From DP-19 sp036496285 (GTDB lineage Bacteria; Desulfobacterota; Binatia; UTPRO1): a DNA stretch of 64,000 nucleotides. The notes beneath the pieces were generated by a model. That model had not been told where the DNA came from. It saw only the letters and a program-made list of their open reading frames with translations, and ran no database searches. The position numbers and the translations under genes were made by a program. The stretch is taken from the NCBI GenBank assembly GCA_036496285.1, contig DASXLI010000029.1, positions 12,444 to 76,443 on the forward strand. The letters run 5' to 3'. Below are positions 48,714 through 58,624 of this stretch, in pieces. Each line of letters opens with the position of its first letter. Position 1 is the stretch's first letter.

Positions 48714-51176
48714 ATGAAGACCCTTGCCGTGCTCGCCGCCCTTGTCGGGACGCTGACGCCCGCGCCGGCCGCCCACGCCACCATCGCCAGCGTGATGGGC
48801 GGCGCAGTTCCGTGCACCGTGCAGAGCGGCGCCAACGCCGGTGAGCGGCACTGCGCCGGCACCTTCACGAGCTTCGACGGCGCATCGATCGACGTGAACG
48901 TCGGGTTCCCGCCGGCACCCGCGACGGGGCCGGACGGGAACTACCCCGTCATCGGCGTCTTCCACGGCTGGGGCGGCACGAAGATCGCGCTCACCGACGG
49001 GCAGATGCAGGAGTGGCTGGATGCCGGCTACGCCGTGTTCTCGATGAGCGACCGCGGCTGGGGCAACTCGTGCGGCGCGACCGATCCGAATCGTCTGATC
49101 CCCGGACGGTGCGACCACGGCTACAACCACCTGATGGACGCGCGCTACGAGGTGCGCGACGCGCAGGCAGCGTTCGCCGCGCTCGCCGATCAGCCGGCCG
49201 ACGGCGCTACCACCGGCGAGGGTCTCATCGGCCCGCAGGTGATCGGCTCGATGGGCAGCTCGTACGGCGGTGGCCTCTCGATGGCGCTCGGCGCGCTCAA
49301 GAATCGCACGATGCTGCCCGACGGCAGCCTGGTCGCGTGGACCAGTGCCGGCGGCAAGGCGATGCAGATCGCGGCGGCGCAGCCCGACATCCCGTGGACC
49401 GACCTCGCCTACGCGCTCACGCCGAACGGCCACACGCTCGACTACGTCACCGACGCGCCGTACCTCGCGCGCAACCGCATCGGCGTGCTGAAGCAGTCCT
49501 TCATCGCCGGCCTCTTCGCGACCGGGCTCGCGGCGAGCAACTACGCGCTCCCCGGTACCGACCCCGACGCCGACCTGATCAATTGGTACGCAACCGTGAA
49601 CGCCGGCGAGCCCTACGACGGCAACCCGCAGGCCGAGGACATCGTCGACGAGCTCACCACCCACCACTCGTCGTACTACATCGATCACGCACCCGCGCCG
49701 GCGCCGATGCTGATCTCGAACGGCTGGACCGACGACCTCTTCCCCACCGACGAGGCGATCCGCTTCTACAACCGTACGCGCAGCGAGCACCCGGGCACGC
49801 CGATCTCGCTGATCTTCACCGACCACGGCCACATGCGCGGCCAGAACAAGGCCGTCGATCAGCAGTTCCTGGCCCTCGCGCGCCACGCGTGGTTCGACTT
49901 CTACCTGCGCCATACCGGAGCGCAGCCCTATCTCGGGGCACGGACCCTGACGACGACGTGCGGCACCGCCTCGGGCGGCGCGACCGGCGACTTCGACGAC
50001 CCGATGACCGACCTGCCCTTCGCCGCACCGTCGTGGGCGGCGCTCGCCCCCGGCGAGGTACGGATCGAGGGCGCCGCGGCGCAGACGATCGCCCCGGCCG
50101 TGCCGACGGACGTCACCGTCGGCCAGGCGTTCGATCCGATCACCGGCGGAGGGGCATGCGCCACCGCGAGCGCCACGGACCAGACGGGCGCGGCGAGCTA
50201 CCGCAGCGACCCGATACCGGCGGGCGGCCTCACGCTCATGGGCGCGCCGACGATCGTCGCCGACATCCTCTCGCCCGGCCCGACCTCGCAGGTCGCGGCG
50301 CGGCTCCTCGACGTCGATCCGTCGAGCGGCAACGAGACGTTGGTCGCGCGCGGCCTCTATCGTCCGGAGATCACGCCGCTCACCGCCACACGGCAGGTCT
50401 TCCAGCTCCATCCGAACGGCTGGAAGTTCGTGCCCGGGCACGTCGTCAAGCTCGAGCTCCTGCCCGCCGACCAGCCGTACGGCCGCAACTCGAACGGCCA
50501 GCTCACCGTCACGGTCAGCAACCTCGAGCTGCGCCTGCCGGTGCTCGAGGCGCCGGGCTGCGGCCTGGTGCAGGATCCGGCGCCGAAGATCGTGCCGGCC
50601 GGCTACACGCTCACCGCCGACGTGGTCGCCGCGGAGCTCGCCTGCAAGCACTGCCCGCTCACCGGCTGCCGCACACCGACGCGGCCCGGGAAGGTGTCGC
50701 TGCTGCTGAAGGACAAGCCCGGGCAGGCCGCGGACCGGTTCCTGTGGCGCTGGACGAGCGGCGCCGCGACCTCGAAGACGGACTTCGGCACCCCGACCGC
50801 GACGACCGGCTATCAGCTCTGCGTCTACGACGGCTCGTCGGCGCTGGTGACCGAGGCGCGCGCGCCCGGCGGCGGCCTCTGCGACGACAAGCCGTGCTGG
50901 AAGGAGACGGGCACCGGCTTCAAGTACCGCAAGCGCGACGTCACGACCCCGGGCCTGCGGAACTCGCTGCAAATCGTGCTCAAGGCGGGCACGACCGGCA
51001 AGGCGAAGATCGCCGTGACCGGCAAGGGCGGCGTGAACCCCGCGCTGCCGCCGCTGCCGCTCGCCGAGCCCGCGACCGTGCAGATCCTGAACGACGCCGG
51101 CGCCTGCTGGCAGGACACCTACAGTGTGCCGGCGCTCGTCAACGACGGGGTGACGTTCAAGGACAAGGGCGACTGA
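48714..51176 (+). CDS. Secreted CocE/NonD-type alpha/beta hydrolase with extra C-terminal domain
   Basis: An 820-residue exported hydrolase. After a signal peptide (residues 1-22), the alpha/beta hydrolase has the nucleophile elbow GSSYGGG with Ser183, an acid in ISNGWTDDLFPTDEA near 345 and the His in FTDHGHMRGQ. Residues 450-640 are a beta-sandwich, as in CocE and X-Pro dipeptidyl-peptidases. From about residue 660 is an additional domain beginning SLLLKDKPG, with paired Cys, YQLCVYDGSSAL, CWKETGTGFKYR and SLQIVLKAGTTGKAKIAV. It probably cleaves an ester or amide outside the cell; substrate unknown. Confidence 0.88.
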   Translation: MKTLAVLAALVGTLTPAPAAHATIASVMGGAVPCTVQSGANAGERHCAGTFTSFDGASIDVNVGFPPAPATGPDGNYPVIGVFHGWGGTKIALTDGQMQEWLDAGYAVFSMSDRGWGNSCGATDPNRLIPGRCDHGYNHLMDARYEVRDAQAAFAALADQPADGATTGEGLIGPQVIGSMGSSYGGGLSMALGALKNRTMLPDGSLVAWTSAGGKAMQIAAAQPDIPWTDLAYALTPNGHTLDYVTDAPYLARNRIGVLKQSFIAGLFATGLAASNYALPGTDPDADLINWYATVNAGEPYDGNPQAEDIVDELTTHHSSYYIDHAPAPAPMLISNGWTDDLFPTDEAIRFYNRTRSEHPGTPISLIFTDHGHMRGQNKAVDQQFLALARHAWFDFYLRHTGAQPYLGARTLTTTCGTASGGATGDFDDPMTDLPFAAPSWAALAPGEVRIEGAAAQTIAPAVPTDVTVGQAFDPITGGGACATASATDQTGAASYRSDPIPAGGLTLMGAPTIVADILSPGPTSQVAARLLDVDPSSGNETLVARGLYRPEITPLTATRQVFQLHPNGWKFVPGHVVKLELLPADQPYGRNSNGQLTVTVSNLELRLPVLEAPGCGLVQDPAPKIVPAGYTLTADVVAAELACKHCPLTGCRTPTRPGKVSLLLKDKPGQAADRFLWRWTSGAATSKTDFGTPTATTGYQLCVYDGSSALVTEARAPGGGLCDDKPCWKETGTGFKYRKRDVTTPGLRNSLQIVLKAGTTGKAKIAVTGKGGVNPALPPLPLAEPATVQILNDAGACWQDTYSVPALVNDGVTFKDKGD

Positions 51177-51192
51177 TCGGCCCCACCGTCGA

Positions 51193-51684
51193 TCAGTCCT
51201 GCGGCAGGCGCTCGTCGATCGCGAGCTCGAAGCGCTCGAGCCAGCGGACGTAGTCGTCGGGCAGGCCGCGCTGGCGCGCGCCCTCGACGATCAGGCCGAG
51301 GTAGCGCGCCGAGGGCTTGCGGTCGGCGCGTGTCCGCGCGGACACATACGTGAACGCCGGGCAGCGCGCGCCGTCCTCCTGCACCACCTCGATCACGAGG
51401 CGCCGGTAGGCGCCCATGTGCACGCCCTCGGTGCGGTCGAGGCGGTCGCAATCGCCGGGGCTCAGGAGATAGAGCGCGCCCCAGACGCGCTCGCCCGGCG
51501 CCGGCTCGACGTTGGCGACACCGCGCTCGCCCGGGCCGATCGGCAGGTTGAAGCGCAGCGTGTAGTGATCGAGCCAGCCGCGACGGGTCTCGTGCACGGG
51601 CATGGCACGCCGCTCGCGGAAGATCGCGTCGTGGAGGTTGCTGCCGTACGCGAAGTACCAGAGCGCGTCGTCGGGACTCGCCAT
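51193..51684 (-). CDS. Gamma-glutamylcyclotransferase-like protein
   Basis: A 163-residue protein of the gamma-glutamylcyclotransferase fold. It starts MASPDDALWYFAYGSNLH, the nucleotide-like YGSNL loop, and later has VWGALYLLSPGDCDRLDRTEG with the family Glu in EG near residue 85. The rest is DDYVRWLERF-type helix. Known relatives act on gamma-glutamyl or glutathione derivatives. It is convergent with the hydrolase, and its neighbours give no pathway. Confidence 0.85.
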   Translation of the reverse strand: MASPDDALWYFAYGSNLHDAIFRERRAMPVHETRRGWLDHYTLRFNLPIGPGERGVANVEPAPGERVWGALYLLSPGDCDRLDRTEGVHMGAYRRLVIEVVQEDGARCPAFTYVSARTRADRKPSARYLGLIVEGARQRGLPDDYVRWLERFELAIDERLPQD

Positions 51685-51731
51685 GCCGCTTGCTTTCCGC
51701 CGGCGCCGCGCTGAGTCAACGGCAGGCCGCG

Positions 51732-53168
51732 TCAGGGGTGCGACAGGAAGCTCAGGCGTGCCAGCTCGAACCAGAGGGCCGGGAAGACGCCGATCAGCAC
51801 GGTCACGACGGCGGAGAACACGATCGAGGTGAAGAGGTACGGCCGCAGCGAGGCCCGCACCACGTCTGGCGTGCCCGGGGTCATGAACATCACGACCACC
51901 ACCCGGACGTAGTAGCCGGCGGAGATCACGCTGTTCAGCACGCCGATGACGGCGAGCGCGTAGTAGCCCTCGCGCACGGCGGCGGTGAAGATGTAGAGCT
52001 TGCCGGCGAAGCCGGCGAGCGGCGGAATGCCCGTGAGCGACAGCATGAAGATCGCCATCGCCGTCCCGAGGAGCGGTGAGCGGAAGCCGAGGCCCGCGTA
52101 GTCGTCGATCTCCTCGTGCGGCTCTCCGCGCCGGCCGAGCGCCAGGACCACACCGAACGCACCAAGGTTCATCCACGCATAGGCGAACAGATAGAAGAGC
52201 GCGGCGGCGCCGCCGACCGGCCCGCCGGCGGTGAGCGCGAGCAGGATGTAGCCGGCGTGGGCGATGCTCGAGTAGGCGAGCATGCGCTTGATGTTGCGCT
52301 GCGCCAGCGCGAGGACATTGCCGACGGTCATGGTGGCGACCGCGAGCAACCAGAGCAGGGTCGAGAGATCGGCGTGCAGCGCCTCGAAGGTGTGGAGGAA
52401 CACCCGCGCGAACGCGGCGAAGCCGGCGCTCTTGACCGCGACCGCCATGAGCGCCGTCACCGACGTCGGCGCGCCCTCATAGACGTCGGGCGTCCACATG
52501 TGGAACGGCACCGCCGCCACCTTGAAGCCGAAGGCGACGAGCAGCATCGCCACGCCCGCCATGAGGAGCCTGCGGTCGAGCGGGCTCGCGATCTTCTCGG
52601 CGATCTGCTCGAGATGCGTCGAGCCGGTAGCGCCGTACACGAGCGCGATGCCGTACAGCAGGAAGCCGGTCGCGAACGCGCCGAGCAGGAAGTACTTCAT
52701 CGACGCCTCGTTCGAGCGCACCTGGCTGCGCCACGCGCCGGCGAGCACGTACACGCTGACCGACATCACCTCGAGGCCGAGGAAGATCAGGATCAGATCG
52801 ACGGCCGAGGCCATGATGATCATGCCGGCGAGCGCGAAGAAGAGGAGCGCGTAGTACTCACCGGCCCCCATGCCGGTCTCCTCGACGTAGCTCATCGACA
52901 TGAGGACGACGAGGATCGCCACGGCGAGCATCAGGAGGTCGAAGAAGAGCGCGTAGCCATCGAGCACGAGCGTGCCGTTGAACGCGGTAGCGTGCTGGCC
53001 GATCAGCAGGACCGACACGCCGAAGGTCACGCCGAGGCCGATGAGCGCACCCCAGCCGAGCACCTCGTCGTCGGTGACGAAGAGGCCAGCCATCAGGAAG
53101 ACGAGGCCGAAGCCGCTGATCAAGAGAAGCGGCAGCAGCACGATCCAGTCGATGGCGGGCGCCGTCAT
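51732..53168 (-). CDS. nuoN: NADH-quinone oxidoreductase subunit N
   Basis: A 478-residue antiporter-like Complex I subunit of the inner membrane, 14 helices, pumping protons. GAWRSQVRSNEASMKYFLLGAF has the conserved Lys near the channel, with KVAAVPFHMWTPDVYEGAPT and LAQRNIKRMLAYSSIAHAGY. The ATG at 53168 overlaps the nuoM stop codon (ATGA), and it is the last gene of the run. Confidence 0.96.
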   Translation of the reverse strand: MTAPAIDWIVLLPLLLISGFGLVFLMAGLFVTDDEVLGWGALIGLGVTFGVSVLLIGQHATAFNGTLVLDGYALFFDLLMLAVAILVVLMSMSYVEETGMGAGEYYALLFFALAGMIIMASAVDLILIFLGLEVMSVSVYVLAGAWRSQVRSNEASMKYFLLGAFATGFLLYGIALVYGATGSTHLEQIAEKIASPLDRRLLMAGVAMLLVAFGFKVAAVPFHMWTPDVYEGAPTSVTALMAVAVKSAGFAAFARVFLHTFEALHADLSTLLWLLAVATMTVGNVLALAQRNIKRMLAYSSIAHAGYILLALTAGGPVGGAAALFYLFAYAWMNLGAFGVVLALGRRGEPHEEIDDYAGLGFRSPLLGTAMAIFMLSLTGIPPLAGFAGKLYIFTAAVREGYYALAVIGVLNSVISAGYYVRVVVVMFMTPGTPDVVRASLRPYLFTSIVFSAVVTVLIGVFPALWFELARLSFLSHP

Positions 53169-54721
53169 CGCGCGCCGTCCTCCGTCGCGGCGAGGCGGGT
53201 CGCGCGCAGGGCGGCGTCGGCGGCGGCGTGCTCGCCCTTCGCGGGGGGCTGCATGCGCGCGACGAGCGCCTTCACCGACGGCTCCATGGTGCGCAGGAAC
53301 GGGCGCGGGTAGACGCCCATGAGAATGATCAGCGCGACGACGGGTGCGAGCACCGCGATCTCGCGCGGCGTCAGGTCCTCGAGCCGCGCGTTCTCCTCGT
53401 GCGTCACCGGCCCGAACACGACGCGCTGGAACATCCACAGCATGTAGACGGCGCCGAGGACGACGCCGCTGGTGGCGAACACCGTCGCCGTGCGGTTGGC
53501 GCCGAACGACCCGAGCAGGATCAGGAACTCGCCGACGAAGCCGTTCAGTCCCGGCAGACCGACCGACGAGAACATCACCAGGAGGAAGGCGGCAGCGAAG
53601 CGCGGGATCGGCTTCCACAGGCCGCCGAAATCGGCGATCGCGCGGGTGTGGCGCCGGCCGTAGATCATGCCGACCAGGAGGAACAGCGCGCCGGTCGAAA
53701 GGCCGTGGTTCAGCATCTGGTAGATCGCGCCCTCGACCCCGATCGTGTTCACCGCGAAGAGGCCGAGCATGACGAAGCCGAGATGCGAGACCGACGAGTA
53801 GGCGACGAGCTTCTTGAGGTCCGGCTGCACCATCGCGACGGCGGCCCCGTAGATGATGCCGACGACCGCGAGCGCCAGGATGAGCGGCGTCGCCGTCGCC
53901 ATGGCGCCGGGGAAAAGCGGCATCGCGAAGCGCAGGAATCCGTACGTGCCCATCTTGAGGAGCACGCCGGCAAGGATCACCGAGCCGCCGGTCGGCGCCT
54001 CGACGTGCGCGTCGGGGAGCCAGGTGTGGAGCGGGAACATCGGCACCTTGACCGCGAACGCGAGCGCGAATGCCGCGAAGAGCCAGAGCTGCTCCGTCGG
54101 CGAGAGCGCCGTGCCGTAGAGCTGGCGGACGTCGAACGTGACCTGCCCGGCGCGCGCGTGCGCCGCGACCAGGTATAGGATCGCGATCAGCATCAGTACG
54201 CTCGCCGTCATCGTGTAGATCAAGAACTTGAACGAGGCGTACAACCGCCGTGCGCCGCCCCACACCCCGATGATGAAATACATCGGGATCAGCATCAGCT
54301 CCCAGAAGACGTAGAAGAGGAAGAGGTCGAGCGCGAGGAATGCGCCGAGCATCCCGGTCTCGAGGAGGAGCAGGAAGAAGAAGTACTCCTTCACCCGTTT
54401 CGTCACGTCGCCGAACGAGAACAGGATCACGACCGGCGTGAGGAAGGTGGTGAGCAGCACGAGGAAGAGGCTCACGCCGTCGACGCCGATCAAGTACTTG
54501 ATGCCGAAGCCCGGCACCCACGGCAGCTCCTCCACCCACTGGAAGTCGGCCACGTCCGTCTTGAAGCCGCCCCAGAGCGCCAGGGAGAGGAACAGGGTGA
54601 CCAGCGAGAAGGCGAACGCGGCGCGCTTGGCCCCGTCCGGGTTGTCGACGAGCAGCACGAGGAAGGCGCCGATGAGCGGCGTCCAGATGATCAGGCTCAG
54701 GAGGATGGTGCCGGTCTGCAT
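53165..54721 (-). CDS. nuoM: NADH-quinone oxidoreductase subunit M
   Basis: A 518-residue antiporter-like membrane subunit of Complex I. Conserved segments include FLFYVFWELMLIPMYFIIGVWGG, then KVPMFPLHTWLPDAHVEAPTGGSV and KLVAYSSVSHLGFVMLG with the pumping Lys. It follows nuoL by four bases and overlaps nuoN. Confidence 0.96.
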   Translation of the reverse strand: MQTGTILLSLIIWTPLIGAFLVLLVDNPDGAKRAAFAFSLVTLFLSLALWGGFKTDVADFQWVEELPWVPGFGIKYLIGVDGVSLFLVLLTTFLTPVVILFSFGDVTKRVKEYFFFLLLLETGMLGAFLALDLFLFYVFWELMLIPMYFIIGVWGGARRLYASFKFLIYTMTASVLMLIAILYLVAAHARAGQVTFDVRQLYGTALSPTEQLWLFAAFALAFAVKVPMFPLHTWLPDAHVEAPTGGSVILAGVLLKMGTYGFLRFAMPLFPGAMATATPLILALAVVGIIYGAAVAMVQPDLKKLVAYSSVSHLGFVMLGLFAVNTIGVEGAIYQMLNHGLSTGALFLLVGMIYGRRHTRAIADFGGLWKPIPRFAAAFLLVMFSSVGLPGLNGFVGEFLILLGSFGANRTATVFATSGVVLGAVYMLWMFQRVVFGPVTHEENARLEDLTPREIAVLAPVVALIILMGVYPRPFLRTMEPSVKALVARMQPPAKGEHAAADAALRATRLAATEDGAR

Positions 54722-54725
54722 CGCG

Positions 54726-56651
54726 TCACCGCACCAGGTAGAAGGAGAGGAGCACGATCGCGCCGCCGAGGAAGACGAGCGCGTAGTGCTGCACGTTGCC
54801 GTCCTGGACGTAGCGCCAGAGCTGCCCGTTCACGACGACCGCCGTCGCGGCGCCATTCACCGCCCCGTCGATCACGACCTGATCGGCGCGCCAGAGGAGA
54901 TTCGACGCCCAGACGTATGGCCGCACGACGAGCGCGTCGTACAGCTCGTCCACCCAGTACTTGCCGCTCAGCAGGTCGTAGGCGGGCTGCAGGCGCCACG
55001 CGAGGACCATCGGCAGGCCGGGCAGGCGGACGTAGAAGACGTACGCCAGCGTCGCGCCGCTGACCGCGAGCACGGTCGTCACGATCATCAGCAGGAGATC
55101 GACGCCGGCGGACCCTTCCGCGACGTGCGCGTGGCCGGTGACCGGCGCGAGGAAGCGGTCGAACGCGGGGCCCCAGAGCCAGCCCTCGGGCAGCCCGACC
55201 CAGCCGCCGGCGATCGAGAGGATGGCGAGCACGACGAGCGGGATCGTCATGGTCGCGGGCGACTCGTGCACGTGGTGCGCGACCTCTTCCGAGGCCCGCA
55301 GCTCGCCGAAGAACGTCAGAAAGAGGAGGCGGAACATGTAGAACGCGGTGAGCGCCGCCGTCAGGACGCCGACCGCCCACAGCACGTAGTGGCCGCCGCC
55401 CCAGGTGTGCGCGAGGATCTCGTCCTTGCTGAAGAAGCCGGCGAAGCCGGGCGCGCCGGCGATCGCGAGCGTGCCGATGAGGAACGTCCACCAGGTGACC
55501 GGCATCTTGGTGCGCAGGCCGCCCATCTGGCGCACGTCCTGCTCGCCGCTCATGCCGTGGATGACGCTGCCGGCGCCAAGGAAGAGGAGCGCCTTGAAGA
55601 AGGCGTGCGTCATGACGTGGAAGATGGCGGTGGAGAAGGCGCCGACCCCGAGCGCCAGCACCATGTAGCCGAGCTGGCTCACCGTGGAATACGCGAGCAC
55701 CTTCTTGATGTCGGTCTGCACGAGCGCGATCGTGGCCGCGAAGAGCGCGGTCGCGGCGCCGACGATGGCGACCACCTCGAGCGCGACGGGGCTCGCGAGG
55801 AAGACGACGTGGAGGCGCGCGATCATGTAGATGCCGGCCGTGACCATCGTCGCGGCGTGGATCAGCGCCGAGACCGGCGTCGGGCCCGCCATCGCGTCCG
55901 GCAGCCAGACATAGAGCGGTAGCTGCGCCGACTTGCCCGCGGCGCCGACCAGCAGCAGCAGCGCGATCGCGGTCGCCGTACCGGTACCGAGATCGGCGAC
56001 GTGCGCCTCGATGTGCGCGACGTCGAGGCTGAGCGCGCCGTGCGGCCCGGCCGTGCTCCACGCCAGCAGCAGGAGCCCGAGGACGAAGCCCATATCCCCG
56101 ATCCGATTGACGATGAACGCCTTCTTGCCGGCGGCGGCGTTCTCGTCCTTCTCGTACCAGAAGCCGATGAGCAGATAGGAGCACAGGCCGACGCCCTCCC
56201 AGCCGACGAACAGCACCAGCAGGTTGTCGGCGAGGACGAGCAGCAGCATCGCGAACATGAAGAGGTTCAGGTAGGCGAAGAAGCGCGGCAGATCGGCATC
56301 GTGCGCCATGTAGCCGGCGGAGTAGACGTGGATCAGGAAGCCGACGCCGGTGACGATCAACACCATCACGGCCGAGAGCGCGTCGATGCGGAAGGCGAGA
56401 TCCGCGTGGAAGGGGCCGGCGACGATCCACGGGTAGACGACGTCGACGAGGCGCGCTCCCGCCGGTGCGGCGGTCAGGGTCACGACCGCCGAGAGCGCGA
56501 TCACGAAGGCGACGCCCACGAGGGCCGGCGCCGCGACCAGCGCGAGACGGCGGGCACGCGCGCCGGTCGCCACCGCCAGGACGAAGCCGAGGAGCGGCAG
56601 CGCCGGAATCAGCCGCAGGATCGCCGTGTGGATCGTTTGCGCCTCGCGCAT
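54726..56651 (-). CDS. nuoL: NADH-quinone oxidoreductase subunit L
   Basis: A 641-residue membrane subunit with about 16 helices. The typical segments are HVYSAGYMAHDADLPRFFAYLNLF, FVGWEGVGLCSYLLIGFW, then PLYVWLPDAMAGPTPVSALIHAATMV and KVLAYSTVSQLGYM. The C-terminal lateral helix region is present. The ATG at 56651 is preferred, four bases after nuoK. Complete, with no frameshift. Confidence 0.96.
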   Translation of the reverse strand: MREAQTIHTAILRLIPALPLLGFVLAVATGARARRLALVAAPALVGVAFVIALSAVVTLTAAPAGARLVDVVYPWIVAGPFHADLAFRIDALSAVMVLIVTGVGFLIHVYSAGYMAHDADLPRFFAYLNLFMFAMLLLVLADNLLVLFVGWEGVGLCSYLLIGFWYEKDENAAAGKKAFIVNRIGDMGFVLGLLLLAWSTAGPHGALSLDVAHIEAHVADLGTGTATAIALLLLVGAAGKSAQLPLYVWLPDAMAGPTPVSALIHAATMVTAGIYMIARLHVVFLASPVALEVVAIVGAATALFAATIALVQTDIKKVLAYSTVSQLGYMVLALGVGAFSTAIFHVMTHAFFKALLFLGAGSVIHGMSGEQDVRQMGGLRTKMPVTWWTFLIGTLAIAGAPGFAGFFSKDEILAHTWGGGHYVLWAVGVLTAALTAFYMFRLLFLTFFGELRASEEVAHHVHESPATMTIPLVVLAILSIAGGWVGLPEGWLWGPAFDRFLAPVTGHAHVAEGSAGVDLLLMIVTTVLAVSGATLAYVFYVRLPGLPMVLAWRLQPAYDLLSGKYWVDELYDALVVRPYVWASNLLWRADQVVIDGAVNGAATAVVVNGQLWRYVQDGNVQHYALVFLGGAIVLLSFYLVR

Positions 56652-56655
56652 CGCC

Positions 56656-56958
56656 TTACCAGCGCAGGACCGCGAGCTCGTCGGCGTTGACCGTCGGCCG
56701 GTTGCGGAAGGCGGCAATGACGATGGCGAGACCGACCGCGGCCTCCGCCGCCGCGACCGTCATCACGAAAAACACGATCACCTGTCCGTCGCTCGAGCCG
56801 AGCTGGCGCGCCAGCGCGACGAACGTCAGGTTGACGGCGTTCAGCATGAGCTCGATCGCCATGAGGATGACGATGATGTTGCGGCGGACGAGCACGCCGA
56901 CCACGCCGATCGCGAAGATCACGGCGGCGAGCGCCAGATACCAGCCGGTCGGGACCAT
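56656..56958 (-). CDS. nuoK: NADH-quinone oxidoreductase subunit K
   Basis: A 100-residue subunit with three helices. The key acid is in ILMAIELMLNAVNLTFVA and the second in VVAAAEAAVGLAIV-like VAAAEAAVG. Its ATG shares one base with the nuoJ stop codon. Confidence 0.95.
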   Translation of the reverse strand: MVPTGWYLALAAVIFAIGVVGVLVRRNIIVILMAIELMLNAVNLTFVALARQLGSSDGQVIVFFVMTVAAAEAAVGLAIVIAAFRNRPTVNADELAVLRW

Positions 56959-57461
56959 CACGCCGCCCGCCGTTGCGCCAGCACCACCGTACCGACGACC
57001 GCAATCAGGAGGAGGAGCGAGGCGACCTCGAACGGCAACAGGTAGTCGACGAAGAGCGACGCCGCCACGATCTCGGCGCTGCCGTAGGTGTCGGGCACGG
57101 CTGGCGCGGCCGCGAACGGAATGCGCAGGAACAGCGTTGCCAGCTCGAGCGCGAGGAGCCCGCCGCCGAGCCAGGCCCCGATCCGCACGAGCGGATGCCC
57201 CTGATGGCGCGTCTCCGCCTGGTCGTCGGAGAGGTTCAGCAGCATGATGACGAAGAGGAAGAGTACCATGATCGCGCCGGCATAGACGATCACCTGCAGC
57301 GCCGCGAGCATGTGGGCGCCGAGGAAGACGAAGACGACCGCCAGCAGGAAGAGCGTCATGACCAGCGCCATCGCGCACTTCACCGGATTCGGATGGATGA
57401 CGACCGTCAGCGCCGAGGCGACGAGAGCGAGCGCGAGGATGGCGAAGGTCAGCGGTCCCAT
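56958..57461 (-). CDS. nuoJ: NADH-quinone oxidoreductase subunit J
   Basis: A 167-residue subunit with five helices. GAHMLAALQVIVYAGAIMVLFLFVIMLLN is the family signature in full, without interruption. It follows nuoH by four bases, with nuoI missing between them. Confidence 0.94.
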   Translation of the reverse strand: MGPLTFAILALALVASALTVVIHPNPVKCAMALVMTLFLLAVVFVFLGAHMLAALQVIVYAGAIMVLFLFVIMLLNLSDDQAETRHQGHPLVRIGAWLGGGLLALELATLFLRIPFAAAPAVPDTYGSAEIVAASLFVDYLLPFEVASLLLLIAVVGTVVLAQRRAA

Positions 57462-57465
57462 CGTC

Positions 57466-58563
57466 TCACCCGAAAAAGATGATCACGCACGCCGTGAGCA
57501 CGACGTTGGCGAGGGCGAGCGGGAGCAGCTTCTTCCAGCCGAGATCCATCAATTGATCGTAGCGGTAGCGCGGCAGCGTCCAGCGCACGAGGATCTGCAG
57601 GCAGCAGAGGACGAACACCTTCAGGAGGAAGCTCACGAGCTGCATCACGACCACGACGAGCTGCGGCAGCGCCAGCGCGAGGCCGCCCGGGAAGTGGAAG
57701 CCGTCGCGCGCCAGGTACGGCACCTGCCAGGCGCCGAAGAAGAGCGTCGTCGCGAGCGCCGAGACCACGACGATCTCGGCGAAGTCGCTCAGCATGAAGG
57801 TGGCCTGCTTGCTGCCGGAGTACTCGGTGAAGTAGCCGCTCGTCAGCTCCGACTCGCCCTCGGGCAGATCGAAGGGCACGCGCTTCGACTCCGCGATGCC
57901 GGCGATCAGGAAGATCAGGAAGCCGAGCGGCTGGTAGAGGATGCCCCACGCCGGGATGAAGCCCCAGATGTTCGCGCCCTGCGCGCGCGCGATCGTCTGA
58001 AGATTCAGCGTGCCGAACGTCATGATGGCGCTAATGAGCCCGAGGCCGAGCGCGATCTCGTATGAGATCATCTGCGCCGAGCCGCGGATGGCGCCAAGCA
58101 GTGACCAGCGGCTGTTGGCCGCCCAGCCGCCGAGCACGACGCCGTAGACCGAGATGCCCGACATCGCGAGCACGTAGAGGATGCCGACGTTCAGGTCGGC
58201 CACCTGGAGGTTGATCGTGCGGTCGCCGAGCACCAGCACGTCGCCGAACGGCACCGCCGCGAACGTCACCAGCACCGGGAACACCGCGAGGAACGGGCCG
58301 AAGAAATGGAGGAGCTTGTCCGATCCCGCGGGGATCACGTCCTCCTTGGTGAACATCTTGATGGGATCGGCGATCAGCGTGTTGACGATGCCGAGGTTGA
58401 ACGGCAGGAGGCCGCCGAAGATGTTGGCGCGGTTGGCGCCGACCCGGTCCTGGATGAGGGCGCTGCCCTTGCGCTCGACCCACAGCAGCACCACGCTCAG
58501 GTTGAGCGCGATGAGCAGCATTACGAGCGACTTCACGGCTGCTATCCCCGCGTCAGCCCACAC
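57466..58563 (-). CDS. nuoH: NADH-quinone oxidoreductase subunit H
   Basis: A 365-residue quinone-site subunit with eight helices. ERKGSALIQDRVGANRANIFG near the start and AGIAESKRVPFDLPEGESELTSGYFTEYSG in the centre are the signatures, and the latter loop lines the quinone cavity. It starts at a GTG, 61 bases after nuoA. Confidence 0.96.
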   Translation of the reverse strand: MWADAGIAAVKSLVMLLIALNLSVVLLWVERKGSALIQDRVGANRANIFGGLLPFNLGIVNTLIADPIKMFTKEDVIPAGSDKLLHFFGPFLAVFPVLVTFAAVPFGDVLVLGDRTINLQVADLNVGILYVLAMSGISVYGVVLGGWAANSRWSLLGAIRGSAQMISYEIALGLGLISAIMTFGTLNLQTIARAQGANIWGFIPAWGILYQPLGFLIFLIAGIAESKRVPFDLPEGESELTSGYFTEYSGSKQATFMLSDFAEIVVVSALATTLFFGAWQVPYLARDGFHFPGGLALALPQLVVVVMQLVSFLLKVFVLCCLQILVRWTLPRYRYDQLMDLGWKKLLPLALANVVLTACVIIFFG

Positions 58564-58624
58564 CCGTCACTTGCCCCCGTATCCTGCGTGTCCCGCGTAT
58601 GTTGCGATCGCGATCAGGCGCCGC

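Noticed and set aside
48699..50972. A 757-codon open frame on the minus strand opposite the secreted hydrolase
   Set aside because: It is an antisense artefact of very high GC. The translation is dominated by Arg, Ala, Gly, Val, Glu and Asp, without any motif, while the plus strand encodes a complete signal peptide and catalytic triad.
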